The notes beneath the pieces are model-generated. The model worked only from the letters and a program-made list of their open reading frames with translations. It was not told the DNA's origin and searched no databases. From Saccharothrix australiensis (lineage in GTDB: Bacteria > Actinomycetota > Actinomycetes > Mycobacteriales > Pseudonocardiaceae), in assembly GCF_003634935.1 (NCBI RefSeq), contig NZ_RBXO01000001.1:6163501-6227500 (forward strand): a stretch of DNA of 64,000 nt. The letters are read 5' to 3'. Within the stretch, counting starts at the first letter, position 1. Every line of letters starts with the position of its first letter. The position numbers and the translations under genes are program-made. Shown one piece after another: positions 50,655-58,796 of this stretch.

Positions 50655-51397
50655 ACGCGGTCGACTACCAGCCGCTGTTCGTGGAACTGGCGGCGACCCA
50701 GCGGGACGGCTCGCGCTACGCGCAGCTGCGCGACCACCTGGTGACCGAGCACCTGCCGCTGGCCAGGCACATCGCCGACCGGTTCGCCGAACGCGGCGAG
50801 AACGTCGAGGACCTGCGGCAGGTCGCCGCGCTGGGGCTGATCCACGCCGTGGACCGGTTCGACGCGGCACGCGGCATCGAGTTCCTCGCCTTCGCGGTGC
50901 CCACCATCACCGGCGAGGTCCGCCGCTACCTGCGCGACCAGGGCTGGGCGCTGCGGGTGCCGCGCCGGCTCAAGGAGCTGTGCGTCGCCATCGACGGCGC
51001 GCGCGTGGAGCTGGCCCGCCGCACCGGCCGCTCGCCCAAGCCGACCGAGGTCGCCCGGCACCTGGGCATCGGGCTGGACGAGGTGTACGAGGGGCTGCAC
51101 GCCACGTCCGCGCACCACCTGCTGTCGCTGGACGAGCTGGCCGGCGGCGGCGAACTCGACAACGCCGACGGGCTGGTGTGCGACGACCCGGCGCTGGAGG
51201 TGGTCGAGTTGCAGCACGCGCTGGACCCGATGCTGCGCGGCCTGCCCCGGCGGGAGCGGCGGATCGTCGTCCTGCGGTTCTTCCGGAACATGACGCAGAG
51301 CCAGATCGCCGACTCGGTCGGCGTGTCCCAGATGCACGTGTCGAGGCTGCTGAGCCGTTCGCTGGCCCGCCTGCGCAGCCTGCTCGACGACGAGTGA
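50651..51397 (+). CDS. SigB/SigF-type sigma factor, second copy
   Basis: 248 aa, paralogue of 31337-32125: LVTEHLPLARHIADRFAERGENVEDLRQVAALGLIHAVDRFD (region 2), KPTEVARHLGIGLDEVYEGL (region 3), LPRRERRIVVLRFFRNMTQSQIADSVGVSQMHVSRLL (region 4). Region 4 residues are close enough that both factors could read the same -35. Confidence 0.94.
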   Translation: MNAVDYQPLFVELAATQRDGSRYAQLRDHLVTEHLPLARHIADRFAERGENVEDLRQVAALGLIHAVDRFDAARGIEFLAFAVPTITGEVRRYLRDQGWALRVPRRLKELCVAIDGARVELARRTGRSPKPTEVARHLGIGLDEVYEGLHATSAHHLLSLDELAGGGELDNADGLVCDDPALEVVELQHALDPMLRGLPRRERRIVVLRFFRNMTQSQIADSVGVSQMHVSRLLSRSLARLRSLLDDE

Positions 51398-51461
51398 CGA
51401 GCGGCCGGGCCGACGGGCGGCCGGGCCGATGACGAGTGACCGAGCGAGAGGAGTGATCGCC

Positions 51462-51833
51462 GTGGCGGACCTGTCCTGGCCGCAGCGCGCGGCGTTGGCG
51501 CTCGGCGCGCTGCTGGTGGTGTGGGCCGTGGCCGACCTCGTGGCGGGCCGCGCCCAGCTCGGCGTGCTGCACGTGGCCACCGGCCTGGTGGTGCTGGCGG
51601 CGGCGTTCCGGGTGCGGGCCGCGCGGTTCGCGGGGACCGTGCTGGGCGTGGTGTTCCTCGTCGTGTTCGCGTACGCGACGAGCGACACCGGCGGTCCGCT
51701 CAACGCGGGCCCGCTCGGCAACGGGGTGCACCTGCTGCTCGGCTTCACGTCGGTGGCGCTCGCGCTCGGCTGCGTCCGGTGCGAGCAGCGGGCCGCGCGG
51801 CCCCACGGCCGTCGCGCGGGACGGTTGCCCTGA
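51462..51833 (+). CDS. DUF4383-like small membrane protein
   Basis: 123 aa, four hydrophobic segments (ALALGALLVVWAVADLVAG, LGVLHVATGLVVLAAAF, FAGTVLGVVFLVVFAYAT, GNGVHLLLGFTSVALALGCV). The GVLHVATG and VHLLLGF motifs echo DUF4383. GTG 51462 has GAGAGGAG 8 nt upstream; ATG 51429 is in frame. Likely co-transcribed with the sigma gene 64 bp upstream. Confidence 0.65.
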   Translation: MADLSWPQRAALALGALLVVWAVADLVAGRAQLGVLHVATGLVVLAAAFRVRAARFAGTVLGVVFLVVFAYATSDTGGPLNAGPLGNGVHLLLGFTSVALALGCVRCEQRAARPHGRRAGRLP

Positions 51834-51848
51834 TCCCCTGACGGGTAC
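51823..51848 (+). promoter_or_regulatory. SigF/SigB-type promoter of the Rv2629-like gene
   Basis: GGTT (51823-51826), 16 nt, GGGTAC (51843-51848), 33 nt before ATG 51882. Confidence 0.55.
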
Positions 51849-51881
51849 CTCCCGAGTGAACGGCGACCGGGAGGGAACCGA

Positions 51882-52808
51882 ATGCACACCACGGGCTGGC
51901 ACGGGGTCATCGGAGTGGATGGCCCGTTCGTGTCGGTGTACCTCGATGTGAGTGACCACGTGGACCTGCGGTGGCGCGCGATCCGCGACCAGTTGGAGGG
52001 CGCCGGCGCGGACCTGTCGCTGTTGGCGGTCGTCGGGTCGGCCCTCGCGGAGGACCCCTCGCCGGGCGCACCGCGCGCGGGTCGCGGGCTGGTCGCCGCG
52101 GAGGGCCGCGTGCTGGTGGACTGCCGGCTGCCGGTGCCGCCGTCCGGGTACACGGCCCGGTTCGGCGGGTTGCCGTACCTGCTGCCGCTGCTGGACCTGT
52201 CGGAGCCGTTGCTGCCGCACGTGGTCGTGCGGGTGGACGCGCACGGCGCGGAGCTGCGCGGCGTGGACCCGAGCGGGCGGGCGGTGGCCGTGGCGTCGGT
52301 CGGCGCGCGGCGGCCGGACCGGCGGCTGGCGGCGGAGGAACTCGCCGACGTGGCGCAGGAGGCGACCGCGCTGGTGGACCGCCTCGACGCGCCGCTGCTG
52401 GTGCTCGCGGGCCCGTTGGCGGCGCGCCGCTCGCTGCGGGTCGCGCTGCCCGGCCGGTACCGCCACCTGGTGGTGGAGGTGGAGGGCGCGCCGGAGCGGG
52501 CCGTGCTGCACCTGGCGGGACGGGCGAACCAGGACGCGCGGCGCGCGGTGGTGCAGCGGTTCCGCGACGAGTCGGCGCGGCTGACCGGTCGGGCGGTGCA
52601 CGGCCTGGAGGCGGTGCGGGCGGCGTTGGAGGAGGGCGCGGTGGACACGCTGCTGCTGACCGATCCGCTGGTCGGCTCGCGCGAGGTGGACGGCGGGCGG
52701 GCCGACGAGGTGCTGCCGCTGCTCGCGACGGCGGGCGGCGCGGACATCGCGCTCGTGGGGAACGCGGTGCGGTTGCACGAGGACGCGGGCGCGCTGCTCC
52801 TCCCGTGA
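51882..52808 (+). CDS. Rv2629/Balon-like eRF1-family ribosome-associated protein
   Basis: 308 aa. N-terminal GPFVSVYLDVSDHVDLRWRAIRDQLE..., middle domain LPHVVVRVDAHGAELRGVDPSGR, C-terminal VHGLEAVRAALEEGAVDTLLLTDPLVG and ADIALVGNAVRLHEDAGALLLP: the layout of bacterial eRF1-like proteins (Rv2629, Vms1-like). The catalytic GGQ of true release factors is absent. A mycobacterial relative and Psychrobacter Balon are reported as ribosome-hibernation factors. ATG 51882 has GGGAGGGAACCG upstream. A SigB-type promoter fits a role in stress or dormancy. Confidence 0.8.
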   Translation: MHTTGWHGVIGVDGPFVSVYLDVSDHVDLRWRAIRDQLEGAGADLSLLAVVGSALAEDPSPGAPRAGRGLVAAEGRVLVDCRLPVPPSGYTARFGGLPYLLPLLDLSEPLLPHVVVRVDAHGAELRGVDPSGRAVAVASVGARRPDRRLAAEELADVAQEATALVDRLDAPLLVLAGPLAARRSLRVALPGRYRHLVVEVEGAPERAVLHLAGRANQDARRAVVQRFRDESARLTGRAVHGLEAVRAALEEGAVDTLLLTDPLVGSREVDGGRADEVLPLLATAGGADIALVGNAVRLHEDAGALLLP

Positions 52809-52839
52809 GACCGGGATCGGGTCCCCGGACGGTGGGCCG

Positions 52840-53802
52840 TCAGCCCCGCAGCAGCTCCACGACCGACTTCTCCACCGTCTCGCGGTCCCCGTCGGTGTCC
52901 TGGAGCACGACGCCCTTGTGGTACAGGGCGACCACCCGCGGGTCCACATAGGACTTGCGCGCCACGGCGGGCGTGTTGCCCAGGTTCTCCGACACCTCGC
53001 GCATCACGGCCGCCTCCACGCTCTTGCGCCCCCGCTTCGACGACGGCCGGTCGCTGCTCGCGAACGCCACGGCGGCCAGCACGGTCGCGTGCCACGTCCG
53101 CAGGTCCTTGACCGTGTACTCGTCGCCGACGAGTTCCTTGAACCGCTCGTTCACGTCCTCGGCCGTCACGCCCCGCCCGGAGCGGTCCACCAGCAGGCGC
53201 TCGTCGCCGGAACGGTCGCGCAGCAACGACTTCACCGCCCGCGCCAGGTCGGCGTCGGCCACGCTGGTCTTGAACCGGATGCCGCCCTTGGCCGGGTAGT
53301 CGAACTCCACGGTGGACCCGCGCACGCGGACGTGCGAGCACAGCAGCGTCGCGACGCCGTGCGTGCCGTTGTCCTCCGCGTACGACTCGCCGCCCACCCG
53401 GAACACGCCGCGGTCCAGCATGGCCAGCGCCGCCGCCACCACCCGCTCGTGCCGCCTGCCGCGAGCGCGCAGGGCCCGCGCCACCTCCTCCCGGAACCCC
53501 GGCAGCGCGGGCGCGAGTTCGAGGACGCGGTCGTGCTTCTCCTCGTCCCGCTCCCGCCGCCACCGGTCGTGGTAGAGGTACTGCCGTCGGCCGGCGGAGT
53601 CGGTGCCCACGGCCTGGAGGTGGCCGTTCGCGTGCGGGCACACCCACACGTCCCGCCAGGCGGGCGGGATCGCGAGCGACTTGATGCGGGCCAGTTCCTC
53701 CGCGTCCGGTGTCGCGCCGTCCGCGTCGGTGTAGCCGAAGCCCCGGCCGCGGCGGCGTCTCCGCCAGCCGGGACCGCTCGGGTCGCTGCGCCGCAATCTC
53801 AT
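52840..53802 (-). CDS. DNA topoisomerase IB
   Basis: 320 aa, bacterial/poxvirus-type enzyme. Seen: IPPAWRDVWVCPHANGHLQAVGTDSAGRRQYLYHDRW (N-domain), FDYPAKGGIRFKTSV, KDLRTWHATVLAAVA (catalytic Arg and His region) and the active-site Tyr in VARKSYVDPRVV. It relaxes supercoils through a 3'-phosphotyrosine. ATG 53802; GTG 53805 is just upstream. Divergent from the GCS2 gene. Confidence 0.92.
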   Translation of the reverse strand: MRLRRSDPSGPGWRRRRRGRGFGYTDADGATPDAEELARIKSLAIPPAWRDVWVCPHANGHLQAVGTDSAGRRQYLYHDRWRRERDEEKHDRVLELAPALPGFREEVARALRARGRRHERVVAAALAMLDRGVFRVGGESYAEDNGTHGVATLLCSHVRVRGSTVEFDYPAKGGIRFKTSVADADLARAVKSLLRDRSGDERLLVDRSGRGVTAEDVNERFKELVGDEYTVKDLRTWHATVLAAVAFASSDRPSSKRGRKSVEAAVMREVSENLGNTPAVARKSYVDPRVVALYHKGVVLQDTDGDRETVEKSVVELLRG

Positions 53803-53843
53803 CACCGCGTGGTGCCCGGATCGGGGACGGGTGAAACTACCGG

Positions 53844-53869
53844 GATTGAAAACGGTGCGGACGGGGTAT
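53844..53869 (+). promoter_or_regulatory. SigF/SigB-type promoter of the GCS2-family gene
   Basis: GATT (53844-53847), 16 nt, GGGTAT (53864-53869), then 9 nt to ATG 53879, exactly as at 50260-50295. Confidence 0.5.
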
Positions 53870-53878
53870 GGGACGCGC

Positions 53879-55012
53879 ATGACGCAGCCGTGGACCGTCG
53901 GGGTGGAACAGGAGTTCCTCCTCGTCGACCCCGAGACGCGCCTCCCCGTGCCGAGGGCCGAGGAGGTGGCGCGGCACGCCGGCGACGGGCTCGACGTGCA
54001 GCGCGAGTTGACGCCGTTCCAGATCGAGGTCGCGACGCCGGTCTGCCGCACGTCCGCCGAGCTGGCCGACCAGGTCCTGCTCGGCCGCACCCAGCTGGCC
54101 GAGGCGGCGCGGGAAGCCGGGTGCCGGCTGCTCGCGGCGGGCGTGCCGCCGGTCGGCACGGCCGGGCCGCCGCCGGGCACCGACGAGCGCCGCTACCGGC
54201 TCATGGAGTACTCCCACCGCAAGCTGCTCGGCGGGCAGGGCGTGTGCGGGATGCACGTCCACGTCGGGGTGCCCGACCGGCGCACCGCCGTCCGCGTGTC
54301 GAACGCGCTGCGGCCGTGGCTGCCGACGCTGCTCGCGCTCAGCGCGAACTCGCCGGTGGAGCAGGGCAGCGACACCGGGTACGCGAGCTGGCGCTCGATG
54401 GTCTGGTCGCGCTGGCCGGTCGGCGGGCCGCCGCCGCACCTGGACTCCCCCGAGCACTACGACGACCTCGTGCGGACCCTCGTGCGGACCGAGGTGGTGC
54501 TGGACTCCAAGATGGTCTACTGGGACGTGCGGCCTTCGTCACACGTGCCGACCGTGGAGGTGCGGGTCGCGGACGTGCCGCAGACCGCGCGCGAGGCCGT
54601 CGTCGTCGCCGAGCTGGTCCGGGCGTTCGCCCGCACCGCGGGCACCTCCGCGCGGGACCCCGGACGGGTGGACGACGTGCTGCTGCGCGCCGCGTACTGG
54701 CGTGCCGCGCGGGACGGCGTCGACGGGCTCGCGGTCGACCCGCGCACGGGACGGCTGGTCTCGGCGCTGGACCTGGCCGCCGAGCTGGTCGCGCGGTGCG
54801 CGGACGCGCTCCGCGACGCCGACGCGCTGTCCACTGTGGAGGGTCACTTGGCGTGGCTGCGCGTCAACGGCAGCGGCGCGGCGCGGCAGCGCCGGGCGCT
54901 GGACGCGTCGGCCGACCCGTGTGACGTGGTCGACCTGGTCCTGGGTGAGACCGTCGCCGACGGCCGCGCCGGACTACCGTGGACGTCGCACCGCACCGGC
55001 GGTGCGCGATGA
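53879..55012 (+). CDS. GCS2-family carboxylate-amine ligase (YbdK-like glutamate-cysteine ligase)
   Basis: 377 aa. TVGVEQEFLLVDPETRLPVP, ELTPFQIEVATPVC, GVCGMHVHVGVPD, ANSPVEQGSDTGYASWRS and YWDVRPSSHVPTVEVRVADV: the active-site blocks of the GCS2 fold. It forms an amide between glutamate and an amine such as Cys; YbdK relatives are weak gamma-glutamylcysteine ligases. Actinomycetes use mycothiol, so the true substrate may differ. Stress-type promoter at 53844. Confidence 0.87.
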   Translation: MTQPWTVGVEQEFLLVDPETRLPVPRAEEVARHAGDGLDVQRELTPFQIEVATPVCRTSAELADQVLLGRTQLAEAAREAGCRLLAAGVPPVGTAGPPPGTDERRYRLMEYSHRKLLGGQGVCGMHVHVGVPDRRTAVRVSNALRPWLPTLLALSANSPVEQGSDTGYASWRSMVWSRWPVGGPPPHLDSPEHYDDLVRTLVRTEVVLDSKMVYWDVRPSSHVPTVEVRVADVPQTAREAVVVAELVRAFARTAGTSARDPGRVDDVLLRAAYWRAARDGVDGLAVDPRTGRLVSALDLAAELVARCADALRDADALSTVEGHLAWLRVNGSGAARQRRALDASADPCDVVDLVLGETVADGRAGLPWTSHRTGGAR

Positions 55013-55026
55013 GAGAGGAGACCGGC

Positions 55027-55386
55027 GTGCCAGAACCCGCGGCGACGCTCGCGTCCGTTCGGGTCGACGAGCCGGCGGACGGTGTGGTGGTGCTGCACGT
55101 GTCGGGCGAGTTGGACACGAGCAGCGCGGACGAACTCGCCAGACCGCTGAAGAGCACGTTGACCGAGGGCTTGCGGGCCGTGGTGGTGGACCTGCTCCAG
55201 GTCCGCTTCCTCGGGTCGGCGGGCTTGGAGGCGCTCGTCACGGGCAGCAAGCGCGCGCAGGAGCTCGGCGTCCCCCTGCTGCTGGTGGCGTCCGGGCGCG
55301 CGGTGCTGCGCCCGATCCAGGCGACCGGGCTGACGGCGGTGTTCACCATCGTGGAGACCGTGGACGAGGCCCTGGTGAAGGTCTGA
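55027..55386 (+). CDS. STAS-domain anti-sigma factor antagonist
   Basis: 119 aa: VVVLHVSGELDTSSADELARPL, VVVDLLQVRFLGSAGLEALVTGS (phospho-Ser in FLGSAGL), and ATGLTAVFTIVETVDEAL. Similar to 29617-30042. GTG 55027 has GAGAGGAG 6 nt upstream; ATG 55009 overlaps the previous stop and is the alternative. It probably sequesters one of the RsbW-like proteins. Confidence 0.9.
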   Translation: MPEPAATLASVRVDEPADGVVVLHVSGELDTSSADELARPLKSTLTEGLRAVVVDLLQVRFLGSAGLEALVTGSKRAQELGVPLLLVASGRAVLRPIQATGLTAVFTIVETVDEALVKV

Positions 55387-55393
55387 GGTCCGG

Positions 55394-55444
55394 CGACCGG
55401 TGGCGGCGCGCGCCCCGCGCGGGGGTGCGCCGCCGGGCCGGTCG
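55394..55444. terminator. Long stem-loop between convergent genes
   Basis: CGACCGG (55394-55400) pairs with CCGGTCG (55438-55444); inside, GGCGGCGC pairs with GCGCCGCC, and CCCC with GGGG at the tip. A strong hairpin between STAS and the deaminase gene, both of which end here. Confidence 0.6.
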
Positions 55445-55491
55445 CACCGGCCCGCCGCCGGGCCGGGCGGCCCTCGACGCCCGCGAGCCGG

Positions 55492-55935
55492 TCAGTCCCG
55501 GCCGATGTCCTCGGACCACAGCTCGGGCCGGGCGGCGGTGAAGTCGCGCATCAGCCCGGCGCACACCGGGTCGTCCAGCAGGGTGATGTCGACGCCGTGC
55601 TCGGCCAGCCAGTCGTGGCCGCCGTGGAACGTGCGCGCCTCGCCGATCACCACGCGCGGTATGCCGAACTGGCGGACCAGGCCGCTGCAGTACCAGCAGG
55701 GCGACAGCGTGGTGACCATCACCGTGTCCCGGTAGGTGCGGCGGCGGCCGGCGGCGCGGAAGGCGGCGGTCTCGGCGTGCGCGGAGGCGTCGCCGTCCTG
55801 CACGCGGCGGTTGCGGCCCCGGCCGAGCAGCGTGCCGTCGACGGCGAACAGCGCGGCCCCGATCGGGATGCCGCCCTCGGCCAGGCCGGCGCGGGCCTCG
55901 GCCACCGCGACGGCGAGCATGTCCTGTGCGTCCAC
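55492..55935 (-). CDS. Nucleoside/cytosine deaminase family protein
   Basis: 147 aa. Zinc motifs HAE (ASAHAETAAF) and PCxxC (LSPCWYCSGL). The DWLAEHGVDITLLDDPVCAGLMRDF end resembles fungal-type cytosine deaminase. Deaminates a base or nucleoside, producing ammonia. GTG 55935 follows TAGGTT by 7 nt (leaderless); TTG 55944 is the other option. Confidence 0.88.
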   Translation of the reverse strand: MDAQDMLAVAVAEARAGLAEGGIPIGAALFAVDGTLLGRGRNRRVQDGDASAHAETAAFRAAGRRRTYRDTVMVTTLSPCWYCSGLVRQFGIPRVVIGEARTFHGGHDWLAEHGVDITLLDDPVCAGLMRDFTAARPELWSEDIGRD

Positions 55936-55963
55936 GCCCGCCAACCTACTTCCCGGCAGCAGG

Positions 55964-56035
55964 CGCGACAGCGGTCACGGCAGCACGCACGACAGCGGGC
56001 ACGACAGCGGGCGTGACAGAACGCACGACAGCGGA
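55964..56035. repeat. 12-bp x 6 tandem repeat
   Basis: Units CGCGACAGCGGT, CACGGCAGCACG, CACGACAGCGGG (twice), CGTGACAGAACG, CACGACAGCGGA, between the deaminase promoter and the CHAT gene end. Outside the deaminase start; no gene. Confidence 0.75.
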
Positions 56036-56109
56036 CCGGGCGGTCGCGGCGCGGTGGAAGGAGTCGGGGGCAAGCGCCCGCGGCACGGGCGGAGGTCGCG
56101 GACCGGCGG

Positions 56110-58722
56110 CTACGCCCCGAAGCACAGGAAGCCGACGCCAGCCGCGAACGCCGCGTCACCGCCGTCCACGTGGGCCTCCCGCGCGCCCGCCAACGCGACC
56201 GCGGGCGGGTCGCCCCGGCCGAGCCGCCGGTGCACCTCGACGACGAGCGGCGTCGTCGCCTCCGCGGGCACCGGCACCACCGGCGCGATCAGCGTCCGCG
56301 TGCCCAGGCCCAGCAGCGCCGCCGTGAAGCCCATCAGCTCGTCGCCCGGCCGCACCGCCGACCGCCCCGAGTCGCACGCCGACAGCACGACCCGCGCGGG
56401 CGGGGTGCGCAGGCGTTCGAGGTCGTAGACGGTCAGCGGGCCGTCGGCCAGCTCCAGGGCCGAGAACAGCGGGTTGTCCGCCCGGAACGAGCCGTGCGCC
56501 GCCACGTGGGCCAGCCGCGCGCCGTCCATCGCCGCCGCCACGGCGTCCACCGTCGCCGCGGGGCCCACCAGCGTCGACGCGTCGCTGGCGAACGGCGCGA
56601 CCGCGTCGATCTCGGTCGGCGCGGCGGGCAGGCGCGGCCCGGCGGCCAGCACCGCCCGCCCGCGCGCCACCGGTGACGACGACGCCGCGCGCAGCCACAC
56701 GGTGGCCGACGGCACGACCGTCACCGGCCGGTCGCGGCAGCCCGGCAGCGCCGACCACGGCAGGCCGCCCAGCGCGCCGGTCGGCGCGAGCACCAGGGCC
56801 CGGCCCTCGACCCGCCGCCGCAGCGGCGCCAGCAGCCGCCGGTCGAGCGCCGCCGCCGCGTGCTCCGCGCCCGCCCGCGCGCCCGACCGGTCCACGTGGC
56901 CGGGCAGCGTCACCAGGCGGTGCAGGGCGAACCGCAGCAGCCGGATCTCCCGCACCGCCTCGGCCACGGCACCCAGCCGGTGCAGCCCGGCCCGCCCGCC
57001 CGCCACCACCACCGCCAGCAGCGCGCCCTCGAAGTCGACGTACTCGACCAGCGCCGCGTCGCCCAGCGCCCACGCCAGGTCGCGCACCGCGGGCACCCGG
57101 TCGACCGCTCCCCCGCCGCTGGTCCGGCGGGTCAGCTCGCGCACCCGCTGCTCGCCGCGGACCTGCCGCCTGCGCAGCGCCGCCGCCGGGCGACCGGCGG
57201 CCAGGGCGGCTTCGAGGTCCGCCGTGACCGCGCGCAGCTCGGCCAGCGCGTCGGCCAACCCCGAGTCCTCCGGCGGGCGCGCGGGCGTCATCCGCAGCGC
57301 GCCGGCCCGCCAGCTCTCCGCCCAGCCCAGCACCCGCCCGGCGTGGCCGCTCGCGACCGCCGACCGCAGGCCCTCCAGCGCCAGCGCGCCGCCCTGCGCG
57401 CCGCTGAGCGCCCGCAGCTCCGCCGCGCCCAGCGACACCCGGTACTCGTCCAGCAGCCGCAGGCCGCGCCGCAACGCGCTCCGCGCGCCCCGCGCGTTGC
57501 CCACCAGGTCGCGGCGCAGCGCCTCGGCGTACCAGCCCTGCACGCGGTGCGCCGCAGGTCCGCCCCGCCGGGCCGCGCCGGCGACCGTCAGCTCGGCCAG
57601 GGCCCGCCGCCGGTCGCCGACGTCCCGCGCGACCAGCGCCGCGTCCACCCGCGCCTCCAGCGCCGCCATCGGCCTGCCCAGCGCGTGCAGCCGCGCCGCC
57701 ACCCGCGCCAGCGCCGCGCACAGCGACCGCGACCGCTCGCCGCCGAGGTAGGCCGCGCGCAGCTCCAGGTGCCGCGCGCCGACCTCCCACACCGCGCGCC
57801 GCTCCCGGCGGAAGCCCTCGCGCGCCGACGCCGCCGTGCGCAGCGCCAGGTCGAGGTCGCCTTCCAGGAGCGCGACGCGCGCCCGGTAGAACAACGCCTC
57901 CGACCGCGCCAGCACCAGGCCCTTGCCCAGTTCCGCCAGCGCCCGGTCGGCCACCGCGCGCGCCTCCTCCAGCAGCGGCACGGACACCAGCAGCTCCAGC
58001 CGGTTGACCAGCAGCGCCGGGCGCGGCACGGCCAGCCGCCGGTACTCCCGCTCGGCCTCGGCGAACATGGTCAGCGCGCGCGGCACGTCGCCCGCGCGCG
58101 ACGCCGAGATGCCCGCGTTCCACCGCACGTCCGCGACGGCCAGCTCCTGGCCCAGCTCCCGGTACAGGGCGGCGGCCCGGTCGAAGTCCTCGTCCGCCGC
58201 GCGCAGCCCGCCGGTGTACGCGCGCAGCAGGCCCCGGTTGTTCAGCGCCCGCGCCTCCACCAGCCGGTCGCCGGACCGGCGCACCGCCTCGATGGCGGCG
58301 TTGTACTCGCGCAGCGCCTCGTCGTACCGGCACAGGTAGTGCAACACCAGCCCGCGCTGCATCCGCCCGCTGCCCGCGTCCGCGCCGCGCAGGTGCGGCA
58401 GCGCCGCGTTGATCGCGCGCAGCGCCCCCGCGTGCCGACCGGTGTTGGACAGCACGAACGCGAGGCTCATGCGGGCCAGCGCGGCCAGGCGCGCCGACCC
58501 CGCGTCCTCGGCGAGGCGGACGGACCTCCTCAGGTGCCGCAGCGCGCCGTCGAAGTCGTGCAGCTCGCGCAGCGACAGGCCGATCGCGCGCTCCGCGACG
58601 GACGCCTCCTCCGCGTCGCCCGCCGCCCGCGCGGCGCGCAGCGCCGAACGGCCCAGCGCCGCCGCCGCGCGCGGGTCGCGTTGCCGAGCCTCCAGCGCCG
58701 CCGCCGCGGAAACCCCTGCCAC
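56110..58722 (-). CDS. TPR-CHAT domain protein (caspase-like protease)
   Basis: 870 aa, soluble. TPR-like helices run from the N-terminus to about 420 (e.g. ALRHLRRSVRLAEDAGS, GRHAGALRAINAALPHLRG, YDEALREYNAAIEAVRRSGD), then a linker helix and a C-terminal CHAT domain (about 590-870). The caspase-type dyad is present: His in LAHVAAHGSFRADNPLFSAL and Cys in VVLSACDSGRSAV. CHAT proteins cleave partners after activation, as in TPR-CHAT of type III-E CRISPR. GTG 58722 sits 7 nt after TAATAA (minus strand), suggesting a leaderless mRNA. It is divergent from an intracellular subtilase; together with the sigma factor and small partner this looks like one system. Confidence 0.87.
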   Translation of the reverse strand: MAGVSAAAALEARQRDPRAAAALGRSALRAARAAGDAEEASVAERAIGLSLRELHDFDGALRHLRRSVRLAEDAGSARLAALARMSLAFVLSNTGRHAGALRAINAALPHLRGADAGSGRMQRGLVLHYLCRYDEALREYNAAIEAVRRSGDRLVEARALNNRGLLRAYTGGLRAADEDFDRAAALYRELGQELAVADVRWNAGISASRAGDVPRALTMFAEAEREYRRLAVPRPALLVNRLELLVSVPLLEEARAVADRALAELGKGLVLARSEALFYRARVALLEGDLDLALRTAASAREGFRRERRAVWEVGARHLELRAAYLGGERSRSLCAALARVAARLHALGRPMAALEARVDAALVARDVGDRRRALAELTVAGAARRGGPAAHRVQGWYAEALRRDLVGNARGARSALRRGLRLLDEYRVSLGAAELRALSGAQGGALALEGLRSAVASGHAGRVLGWAESWRAGALRMTPARPPEDSGLADALAELRAVTADLEAALAAGRPAAALRRRQVRGEQRVRELTRRTSGGGAVDRVPAVRDLAWALGDAALVEYVDFEGALLAVVVAGGRAGLHRLGAVAEAVREIRLLRFALHRLVTLPGHVDRSGARAGAEHAAAALDRRLLAPLRRRVEGRALVLAPTGALGGLPWSALPGCRDRPVTVVPSATVWLRAASSSPVARGRAVLAAGPRLPAAPTEIDAVAPFASDASTLVGPAATVDAVAAAMDGARLAHVAAHGSFRADNPLFSALELADGPLTVYDLERLRTPPARVVLSACDSGRSAVRPGDELMGFTAALLGLGTRTLIAPVVPVPAEATTPLVVEVHRRLGRGDPPAVALAGAREAHVDGGDAAFAAGVGFLCFGA

Positions 58723-58751
58723 GACGCCATTATTACCGCGAACGCTGTGGT

Positions 58752-58765
58752 AGCTTGATCAAGCT
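58752..58765. promoter_or_regulatory. 14-bp perfect palindrome in the CHAT/subtilase promoter region
   Basis: AGCTTGATCAAGCT lies between the divergent genes and overlaps TAGCTT (58751-58756), a -10-like sequence for the subtilase direction. A shared operator is possible. Confidence 0.45.
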
Positions 58766-58796
58766 CAGCACCCGTCGACGCTGCTGTGAGGCCGTG

